The translations under genes were made by a program, and so were the position numbers. Under the pieces are notes generated by a model. That model had not been told where the DNA came from and made no database searches. It saw only the letters and a program-made list of their open reading frames with translations. A DNA stretch of 14,252 nt. It comes from Phoronis pallida. Taxonomy: Eukaryota > Phoronida > Phoronidae. Positions within the stretch are counted from its first letter, which is position 1; every line of letters starts with the position of its first letter. The DNA lies in assembly GCA_028565715.1 (NCBI GenBank), contig JAOXYC010086669.1:1-14252 (forward strand), in the 5' to 3' direction. Positions 1 through 10,000 of the stretch are shown one piece after another.

Positions 1-158
1 ATAGGTAGCCAATGTAGGCGCTGGAGGACCGGTGTTATGTGGTCCTTAGTAGATGTGCGAGTGGTGATTCTAGCCGCTCGTTTCTGCAGACGCTGAAGCC
101 TATCACTTAAAAGAATATTGCTTTACGAAGATTAATTATCTGATTTCATATTTTGTAG
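1..158. other. Upstream sequence, probably intron
   Basis: Frame 1 is open from base 1 to the TGA at 103-105 and contains an ATG at 37 (MWSLVDVRVVILAA). The hydrophobic run is short and carries charges, and no good donor in the right phase follows, so I do not call it an exon. Nothing else is recognised. Confidence 0.4.
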
Positions 159-180
159 GTCATTTCCGCCGCAGAACAGG
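159..180 (+). CDS. Candidate 22-nt microexon, end of signal peptide
   Basis: A TTTTGTAG acceptor is followed 22 bases later by a strong GTGAGTAT donor. Read in phase 0 it gives VISAAEQ plus one base, and that base completes the Gly codon whose other two bases begin the exon at 871. The result, VISAAEQ-GFHRC, has small residues suited to a signal-peptidase site just ahead of the first ZP cysteine. An in-frame TAG lies directly upstream, inside the acceptor, so the exon cannot extend left in this frame. No convincing upstream exon encoding the Met and hydrophobic core is visible in 1-158, so it would lie outside the window. The phase fit could be chance (about one in three). Confidence 0.38.
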
Positions 181-201
181 GTGAGTATATCTGATGATGT
201 T

Positions 202-291
202 TTTAACTCGGAGCAAATTGACACCGCGTGAAATTTCCTCCACCTCTGGAGGTGGTGCAAGTTGTTCCAGGTCATCTTGCTCCGGGTTAAA
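202..291. repeat. Imperfect palindrome just after candidate microexon
   Basis: TTTAACTCGGAGCAA near the left end is matched by the inverted TTGCTCCGGGTTAAA at the right end, and the centre is a second hairpin, CCACCTC/GAGGTGG. The arms are about 20 bases with a few mismatches. It starts about 20 bases after the GTGAGT donor at 181, so it could fold in the pre-mRNA. It may be the remnant of a small foldback element. Confidence 0.5.
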
Positions 292-394
292 TGACCGTGT
301 GACCGTGTACTGGTGTTGAGGCTGAAGTGGCAAACTGGGATCGCATGCGCACAATCAACATACGGAGTTAAAATTATAAAAAAAACTAGATGAG

Positions 395-530
395 TGACCC
401 GCGCTTCGCTGCGGGGTGTGCGCGTGCTTTGCACTTGCTTCGCACGTGTACTCCCCTTGCACATGCACACCCCGTTAACTTGACCCACCTCGACTTTTGC
501 CGACTTTTCCCGCGCTTCGCGCACTCTTGC
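395..530. repeat. CpG-rich block with inverted repeat
   Basis: This stretch is far richer in G, C and CpG than its surroundings. It repeats words around GCTTCGC (near 402, 437 and 514). The arms GGGGTGTGCGCGTGC (413-427) and GCACATGCACACCCC (459-473) are inverted copies with one mismatch. Frames that read through it on both strands look like by-products of its composition. Its origin is unknown. Confidence 0.5.
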
Positions 531-839
531 CCAAATTTCATCAAAAACCAAATGTGTTTATGGTACATTAAAGTCAAATTGCCTAATCAGAATGAATTTT
601 CCTCGATCCTCGCATCGAACGCCTTTATTTGAGGTAAATAACGCAATTCTGGAACGACAAATTTATAACAAATTGTTATTTTGATTTTGCTGCCCTGTCA
701 ACAGATGTTGATGCATGGTATTGTAATTTTTGCTACTTGTTGCCATGATGATACAAATCAGGGTGAATGTTCGTTTCAGAATGTACAGTTTGAAAGATAT
801 GAGACGTTAAATATGGAGAGTTTTTTGGGCCACCCGATA
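530..839. mobile_element. MITE copy (TATCGGG family), left end missing
   Basis: Bases from about 530 align with 5783-6097 over shared words such as TTTATGGTACATTAAA, GAATGAA, TCGAACGCC and TTTTGATTTT, and both end GGCCCACCCGATA-like. The right end at 839 is followed by TA, as in the other copies. No left terminal repeat is visible, so the copy is truncated or was broken by the CpG-rich block. The ORF from 681 lies in this element until it runs into the exon. Confidence 0.7.
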
Positions 840-870
840 TATCCTCTCCACATGTGTTTTTGTTCCACAG

Positions 871-1052
871 GCTTTCATAGATGTACTGCCACTGGAGTTG
901 ATTTTAAGATCACATGGACCGACGGGACAGACACTGCTAAGGCATTGATGTACGCTGAAGGGAAACCTGCTGTGGTAGGGTGTTTTGAAACTCCTGTACA
1001 TGACGGATCTGCTATACTGTCATTAGCTCATGGCGCGTGTGGATGGCCTGCT
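871..1052 (+). CDS. ZP gene exon: ZP-N domain, first three cysteines
   Basis: The exon follows a TGTTCCACAG acceptor and ends before a GTAAGT donor. It starts with two bases of a split Gly codon and ends in phase 0. It encodes 60 full codons, from FHRC to ACGWPA. The three cysteines match C1 to C3 of a ZP-N half. The open frame continues upstream to an ATG at 681, but that stretch is repeat DNA homologous to 5930-6097 and is not taken as coding. Confidence 0.85.
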
Positions 1053-4000
1053 GTAAGTATCGATATTAATATAAATCGCTGAAGAGTTTTCAGTTTCATC
1101 TGAGGAGGAATTTTGACGTAAATCATTGAGTGACGCCACGCTTCAAAAAAGTGTTTTGCTATTGTGTTATTCTTATTCTCTACCCTAACTCTACGCTTGC
1201 TTTTGATCAGAAATATCTAAAAAGTTGCTAAATGTGATAGTTCATCATTCATACGTGGTCAGCGAGTGTCGGTTAAAAGCGAATCGAATGGTGTGCGGCA
1301 TACAGTGTACGAATTTTTATTGAACGCGTATCTGAAAAATCAAACAACTCGCAAAACCTCGATCTACAAGTTTTCAAAAACTCGTTCAGTGAAAATATAG
1401 AGATTGTTACCTGGAACACTTTATATCGTCAGCCGGACTTCAGTCCGGGCATCAGTCCTAGAGCAGTGATACCAGCCCAAGGTCACAAGCCGCGGACTCA
1501 GGTATTACTGTCCTGAGGACTTGAATGTGGCTGCCTGGATGTGAAATTTACCAGGTCATAATCTATTTATTACCTACTAGCAATGGAAATTTAAAGGTTT
1601 GTCATGTGACAATGTTGTCTGCTTTTTTTACTTGAATTTTACAACTGTGTTTACATGTACTTCACCAGCGAGACACTCAATTTTTTATCAAAAACGCAGG
1701 GCACGTAATTGCGCTATCACCGATTTTCAAAGTTATAATGCAGTGATAACTTTGAGGCATCAGGGCAGAATTTCAATAAATGGGGAATAAATGTTTTATG
1801 GAACACGGGCGTTGTCATATTGAACAATTAAAATTTTCAACTGATAAAGTGATCAGGAAAACCCCCTTGTTTTATAACATATTTACAGTCTGAAAGAACA
1901 GTTGACTAGAAAGCACAGGATTTCTTATTTCTCTCAAATGTACACACTCGACCTATGCCAATGCACGCTTTTCACTGAATATAATCATGTTAATAAATTA
2001 TATTGGAACGCAGTCACAGAAAGTACAGTGTAATTACCCTTTGGCCGTTTCGGCAGGAATCTCCTTGCTTTGCCTTGCTGGAGATGGGTCTTTGTTTCGC
2101 ATTATTTTGGCAAATTCGGTATAGAAATGGGCACCATTTTTGCTGTTTCGCTGTTGTATCTAAATGGGTGTGGATTTTGACTTGAGTGTGGCACATTCGT
2201 ACCTGGTTCTACTCTTAATCGAAGTACCCCCCGGGTCTTTCAATCGTCAAAATGTGACAAAAATCACGCATATCTCCAAAATCCCCGCCGACAATACTCA
2301 GAATGTCAGCTTCGCAAAATCTCCCCTGGAAAAACCTATCAAAATTCGCTGCTGATTGGACAATGTAATGGCTACCACGTGACGTCACTTGAGTAGTGAA
2401 TATTAGGTAAACCGTCGCGAGTCTTGATTCTGTTAATAACATGTGAATGAAACAATGCATTTACGTCATCATTCAATACGGCGTGCACACGTTGCCTTTT
2501 TCAGCAGCATATTCAATGATTTATTGTCTGACTTATTTAAACACAGGTAGTATAATTAATTATATTTATGCATGATTTGTTGAACACTTATGACTGGTCA
2601 CAGTTTGCTATTTTTTGGAGATTGTTCTTTAAGCTACATTTGTACAAAATGTTGTTTTATCGTGTGTAGGTAGTACATACAACAGTTCTCCGATCGTTGC
2701 CATCCATAAAAATAAAAACGAAACATCATAAAATTTCATCAAGTGTATTCTGTACTTCGGTCTATCCTTGACCATTGAAGAATGAACTAAATACAACAGT
2801 AAAAATTTAAAAGGCGCCAAAATGTTGGGTAGTGCGCATGTCGAATTGATACAATTATAATAGCGTGAAAATTACATAACTCAAGATATAACGATAAAAG
2901 AGTCGTCAAGTCTTTCAAACGTCATTATAAGACCATCTAATATTGTAAGTCTATTTGAATCTAGCTAATGCTAGTATTATCAACAATTTCTTGGCGTGTA
3001 ATTTTTCGACCATGAAATGGTTTTGGATGGCACCACTTTGAAGATGATAAGGTGCATGTTGTTTCACCTATGTACCTTAATTTAGAGTTGGTATGGAGAC
3101 ATCCAAAAATTCGTATACCAGGTTGGTTTTCGCTAAATTGCGCGTGCATCAAAAACTGTGTTATAATGCCTACACATGATAAAACGATCTTTCGTAACAA
3201 TGAGAAGAATCTCCAAAAATTAGCAAACTGTGACCATTCATTAGCGTTCAGCAAAACATGCATAAAGGAAGACTTGCTGCCTTTATATACAAATCTTAAT
3301 TATATTTATGTATTATGCAGAAACCTGTTGCACCTAACCTCCCGGCCACTATTTCCATCAATGTGTTAACAACTGTAGCTGCCAACGGATTTGCCAGTAA
3401 TGCTGCTGACAGGGTGTACAACGTTTCATGCAGTTACGACGCCAGCGGGGCATTAATAGGTCCGAACGCGACAGTGGTTAGTGAAGTGACACCAATGTGA
3501 GTGCAAAATAACTTTTTGTGTCAAATTGGTTTTCTTTTACAATTGGTTGGTTTGCTGCTTCTCAAATTCAGAATTTCACTAATGTTTAAGAACTCAGCCT
3601 GTGTATATGGTAAATCTATAAGCAGGTCAAGTATTCTAGACTATTGGATTGGGCTCACGTTTTTCCCAAAAAGTGACCGCATTATAGAAAGAGTCGGTAA
3701 ATAACGAATTGCCAATCACTGATTCGCAAGACGAACAATCATATGTTTCATTTCTTCATTAATTGCTGCTTTTATATGGGGCAAGTTATTCAATGCGACA
3801 ACAACGAAAAACAAATGTGTAATCTCATTTTTTAAATCATATCAAAATTGTAAAAGAGAGATTGTCCAGATTTAGATGAAAATCTCTCAATAATGAAGTT
3901 TAAGGGCGATCTCAGGGCCACATTCGAGTACAAGTCATAGTCATTATCATAATTATTACTATAATAAAAAATTTTAAAAAGTTTCGATGACACACATGTA

Positions 4001-7000
4001 TTTTTTTCTAGTATAAAGACGGCGAATTCCAGTAGGGAAGTACCCACGCCAACTCTTTACATCTGCAAATCCGCTGACTCCGCAGCATGTAATACAAATG
4101 CAGTGACCTCTCTTATCATTGGAGAAGGCTACATAGCAGAAGCACATCTCGCCGATCGTAAGAACGTTATCTCATCCATCGGGTGCTCAAGTAAAATGGG
4201 CCAAATGTTTGAAACTGTAAAACTTCAAAAATACAAAGCGATTGAAAATGTTTAAGATACTTTTTATCAATTTATTTTTTGCAAATTTCGTGTACTTTGG
4301 TAACGCAGGCAAATTATTGAACTGACAAAAGTATAATTCTAAACTGGCTGATTTCACATCTCAAACAGCGTAAAAGAAATATTGATTCTTAATAGAATGT
4401 GGTGTTAATTCAAACAGGTTATTTCACTATGAGTAGCGTATCTGTACAGATTGCAAAACCGGATGTTGCCCCTACAACAACCAATTTCTGTACGCGCTGT
4501 GTGTAAATTGATTGGGAGTACAGTTTTGGGTTCTTTTTGTTTCGTACAGTTTCGGGTTCTTCAATCACATCTAAACACACAACGCGTACAGAAATTGGTT
4601 GTTATAGGGGCAACATCTGGTTTTGCAATCTGTACAGATACGCTACTGTGTATTTATGGCGTGTGTCAATGACGACGGTGGGTTAATTCTTGTATTTTAA
4701 CATTAAGACCTTTTTTTAGACATTTGCGTCAGTGTTCTGTTCCCAAACTACGAGAAACCTTTATGTTTAGCTTAAACGTAGTCTTAGATCACAAAACGTT
4801 CACGGTTAATTTTGATTCCTGTTAACATCTATTCTAAACAGCGGACAGTCTATACGCAGGAGGTGGCAAAGTTGCTGATGTTAAAATGTCAATAACAGGA
4901 GGTACAGCAACACAAACAGTCGATTTGTACGTTGATGGGTAAGTAGGCCATTGTTGTAACGTAGTCGAAGTACATTGTATTTTGTAGAACATTTTCATAA
5001 GTCCAAGTCGGAATTTAAGTTCACTCACTTAAAGATGTTTCACCCACTCGGTTGGTGAGAAAATAGGACGCGATTTTGAGAAAATAGGCCGCAAACTTCG
5101 GAACGTTTTTTCTGAATCAACCGATATATTTTCCTTGATTTTCGGACATCGACGTCCATCTATGAGGAACACAATGACTAAAATGGTATAAAAGGCGCGA
5201 TAATTTATACGCATCTGGCATAAGTACTACAAAGTTGTGAACGGTGTTGACAGCAAATTATATAAGAGACACCTGGCGGTTAATAAAAAAAACTGCACAA
5301 AGTGAAGCTATTTAAACCCTTTACCGCCCAATCCCGCCATTTGGCGGCCAAGGACTGCTTCAATTTGCTTTGAGCCCAGCTTTAAAATTTTGCCAACCCA
5401 TAGCAATAATATTGGTACTAAATCATTATGAAAATATTATATTTTCATAAATTCATCTAAAATTTATATGTTTTTCGGGTGGGCCAAAAAAACGTTCCCA
5501 ACTTCAACGTGAAATATCTTTTAAACCGAACTTTCCAGAATGCACACGTATATATTATATACTAATATGTGGCCAAAATTTCAAAACAATTTGTTAATAT
5601 TTGTTGACACGGCAAGGGAAACAAAATTACTAGTCGAAATTTTACGTTCCGGAGTTATTTTGTTTGCGTCTATGATTTTTTCGCTTAAAATTTGTTTGCT
5701 TGAATCTCCTGAACTATTCATTAAAATGCACTAATAATTTAGGATGGATTGCACATGCACATTTTGTGTTTGTGCTGCAAATTTCATAAAAATTCATTGA
5801 ACGGCGTTTATGGTACATTAAAATCAATGTGCCTTGTGAGAATGAACTGTCCTCGCTTCTCAAATCGAACGCCATTATTTGACGTAAATAAGGCAATTAC
5901 CGCGGAACGGCAAATTTGGACTTGTCATTTTGATTTTTCTGCCCTGTCAGCAGTTGTTAGTGTATTGTATTGACATTTTTGCCACTAACTACCAATATGA
6001 TGATGGAAGTCAGGATGAATTTTCAACGTTTCAGAATTTTCAGTTTAGGAGATATGAGGCGTTAATTTGGGAACGTTTTTTTTTGGCCCACCCGATATAA
6101 TGATTTCTTGTAAAATAATGACTTTGAATCGAGGAATTTTGAAAAAAGCGATCTATAGTTCTGGGCACTAAAGGGTACATCCTCAAAATTACGAAAAGAG
6201 CTGCAAAATCCTACTAAGACCAGTCTCTTGAGAATTTAAACGCGGACGCTGAAACTTATAGACATTAGGGTTTTGAGATAAGAAGATCGCTTTCTGAAAA
6301 AACATAATGGATGTATTATTCACAATCTCAGTTCTAGATATTGTAGAACTAATGACTTGAATATAGTGTTCTTTCATTTTGTAAATGCATAATCTGCGAG
6401 ACAAGCAACAAGTCGTGTGGTCGACATATCTCGAGTTTCCATGGAAACCAATGAAACTTATATCGGTTGATTCAGAAAAATGTTCCGAACTTTACGGCAT
6501 AATATCTTAAAAACCATTTGAGTGAAGAACTACAAAATCAGATTCTGATCATTTATTATGTTATAGATATACGGTGAAAATTTCAAATATTAAGATTAAA
6601 CAACGCTTTTTAAAGCGTTGTCTCTTTTTGTAAGAAGGACAAATAATGCCCTACTTACAAAAAGAGCATAAAAATTCTACCGTATAACTTGACCATTGAA
6701 ATTACAAGTACATGTTCGATACTGATTCCCGCTAATGTTCCGAACTTTACGGCATAATATCTTAAATACCATTTGAGTGAAGAACTACAAAATCAGATTC
6801 TGATCATTTATTATGTTATAGATATACGGTGAAAATTTCAAATATTAAGATTAGACAACGCTTTTTAAAGCGTTGTCTCTTTTTGTAAGAAGGGCAAATA
6901 ATGCCCTTCTTACAAAAAGAGCATAAAAATTCTACCGTATAACTTGACCATTGAAATTACAAGTACATGTTCGAATACTGATTCCCGCTAATGAAACGCG

Positions 7001-10000
7001 TAATTTGCAGAATTTTACTTGACATCTTCGATGGCTTATAACTTGTTCAAGTGGAAATTTGATATCCAGATTTACTCCATCTTTTGATGACATGTTTAAA
7101 ACGTTAAGTTTTAAACTCTAAACATGGTTTGAGATATTAAGGCGTTAAATATAAATTACATTTTCAATCACAAGCTGTGAGTCTGTTATACAGTGTAGGC
7201 AAAATCTGACCTGCAATTTTCCATGGGCTGTTACTTTTTATATTTTATGCACAAATATAAATCTTTATATGCAACTCATTGATAACATATACATCTAATC
7301 ATATGTAAAGTGTTTTATTGTTCTTTCGCACAAATGTTGAGAAAATAAGCGGTAAAGTTCGGAACGTTTTTTTTCCGAATTACCCGATATAATGTTATTT
7401 CCAATATATTGAAATCTTTCTAGCTGTACTACAGGAGACGAATCTATGACTACAAAGGGTCAGGCATCGGTGAATGGTGCTGCAGGTAACCCCATTAAGA
7501 CCGCTACTCTTGCATGGAAAGCCGGTCAATTCGGCCAAAATACTGGAAATGTAGATATAACGGTTGTCATATGGTATTGTACCGATGCAAGCAACGCGCG
7601 CTGTGCAGCAGTAAGTTTCTTGTGATTATTCCGGCAAATTGTTTCTTGTTTGCACTATATATTTCTAAGATTTTATCATGTTTTGTGTTTTTCATCGACC
7701 TGATTGAAATGATATACTCAGTGGGAAAATGAACAAAAAAGGTGGACTTCACTTTGGCGTTACGGGAACGCCAACTTTCGGCTATTTTGCAAATTTAGGA
7801 ATTTGACTGGTTTATTTAAATAGCACTTCAAATAGACAAAAAATCAGGAAAATATAAGAATAATTAAGGAAAATAAATAATTGTCGTTAATTTGTTTTCT
7901 CCAGGAACACTTATCGTGGCAAATTTTCAAAATCTTATCTTTCGAACAGTTTTCAAAATAAATAAATACGCCCGTAAGGAATTTTTATTTAAATTTGATA
8001 TTTTATTCTTTAGGGTACCTGACTCGGAATAAACGAAAACAAACGGGGGTCACGGACTTAAGTTTTCCGACAAACGCAAAAATATGCGATATACCACGCA
8101 AAATCGGCCAAAAAGAGTAATTTGGCGTAATTTTTTGGGTTTCGAGTGATTCACAGAAACCAAAATTTATGAGATTGAATTATGTTCGTCACACACACTT
8201 TTGAATAGAAAGAGATTTTTATAAAAACACTTTTCAAGTCGTTTTTTAAAAATCCCCAATTATGCAAAATATGAAAGTAGCGCCGTACTTAGACTACATA
8301 TTTTTTTCATAAATATCACTTTTATATTTGAAAAGGCATAGTTATTATGTATAGTAAACAGTCATATCAAACTCACTGCACAAACAATCAAAAATTATGA
8401 AAATAACCGATGTTCAAGTTCACCAAAAAAAAATTGAATTTAAATTTACGTTATTGCAATATTTCATGTTTACGCTGTTGGAACTAAGCGAGAAAACAAT
8501 CATTTTTTGTGCATGGTGTATTTTAAAAATATACTACGCACAAAAAGAAACGCCCCCCCCCCGTCTTTGTTTTGATAACTTAAGTCGAAATATTAATAAA
8601 ATAGCAATAATGATACAATGTGGGAAAAATTCACTCAATGCGATTATTTTGATACCAATTATGATAAAATCGAATGACAATTAATGCACCAAACAGGTGA
8701 ACAAAATCACATGGTCGAAAACAAAAGTCACATAATAATCACTGCAGTTAGCATTGGTGGCGTATCCGTAACTGGTAAAATTATTTCTTTTTTTTAGATA
8801 TTTACGAAAATAAACATTATAATCCATCTCGTCTAATTAATAATTTTGGACGCTTAAAGGGATTATGACGCGTAGTAATGAGCGGAACTATTTTGTCTTC
8901 AAAACCTAATAAAACGGCTACAACTTCATGATTTTACTTCAAAAATGTTCATAAGGAACTTGTAATAAGACAATCCATGTGCTAAAATTCCTATTTAAAG
9001 AGATTTAAAAAATGAATTCGTTTTGTGAGCACAAAACGAATTTATCCCAAAATCTTTCGAATATTGGATTCCAGCGCACTCTTCATTATCAAAGCACGTG
9101 TCGCATTTCAATGCACGTTACACGCGCAAGTTGCATGCGCTATGACAACAATGGCGAGAGAAAAAGAAAATTTTCTTCCGATATGTTTCGAATGATTTTC
9201 GCTTCAAACTATTGGTTAACTTTCATGTTAATGGCTAAATTTTTGCAGAAGTTCATAAAAATAATCCAACTACATACATGTAACAGGTTATTTTTCACTT
9301 CTTTTCACCAAAAAAGACGTAATATATCGCTTTAACATCTCGAACAATAATTTCAGGGTGGTTTTTAAAAAAAAATCGCGTTCTTTTGATCACGTGACTA
9401 GATTTTGAGTCGAAATCTTGTTTTTTTGAAAAAATAAGTTTGAAATAAGAGTTCTCCATAACCAGAAGGCGGATTAGACTTTTTAAAACTTCGAGTAGTA
9501 AACTATATCAGTTAAAAGACCCTTACTCCGAATTTTGGTAGATAAATTGGCTCTAAATTGGCACGAGTGTTGGCATTAAAATTTAAAAGGCAGCCATTTT
9601 GTGACTTTTACACCACCCTAGGTTTTTCATTTTTTTACCTGAAATCAAATTGCACGGATATGATTTATACACCAAAGTGTCGAAAATGAGTTGAGCAAAC
9701 ACACACTTTGTTACTGTAACTAATGATTTTTTAAAGTATTTGAAAACATGGGTGAGTCGTTACTTTTTGTGCGTAAGTTTATATACCGTCAGTATACTTT
9801 CATCCCCATTTTCAAAAGGAGCGTAACCACCCCACCAACTATCATAGTAGATCTAATATCAGATGTTCAGGTTTCACGAACATTTTTTTTTTAAGTACAG
9901 GCGATTAAAATATAATAACTGCATCTTTTTACATTTACATTAGCGAGCCTAGTCTAGTGGTTAGAGCATTGGACTATTAATCGGAAAAAACCCGGTTCGA

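Noticed and set aside
37-90. Signal-peptide exon starting MWSLVDVRVV
   Set aside because: The hydrophobic core is short and carries Asp and Arg, and no strong donor in phase 0 follows before the stop.
132-632. ORFs of 63 to 139 codons on both strands
   Set aside because: They overlap one another through the CpG-rich inverted repeat and show no domain, signal or splice support.
681-870. Upstream extension of the first ZP exon to an ATG at 681
   Set aside because: The extra stretch is homologous to the MITE at 5930-6097, and a good splice acceptor at 870 separates it from the ZP coding part.
2961-3369. ORFs of about 100 codons on both strands sharing a PTHDKT reading with 2629-2820
   Set aside because: The similarity is explained by the inverted arms of the foldback element; the plus-strand frame also conflicts with the real exon at 3321.
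4451-4672. 73-codon plus-strand ORF
   Set aside because: It lies almost entirely inside the foldback MITE.
6600-6921. microRNA precursors in the duplicated hairpins
   Set aside because: A 20-bp stem with a 5-base loop is shorter than usual animal precursors and is explained as part of a repeat element.
8397-9335. ORFs of 95 and 107 codons
   Set aside because: They have AT-driven composition and no recognisable features; the second begins in a perfect hairpin.
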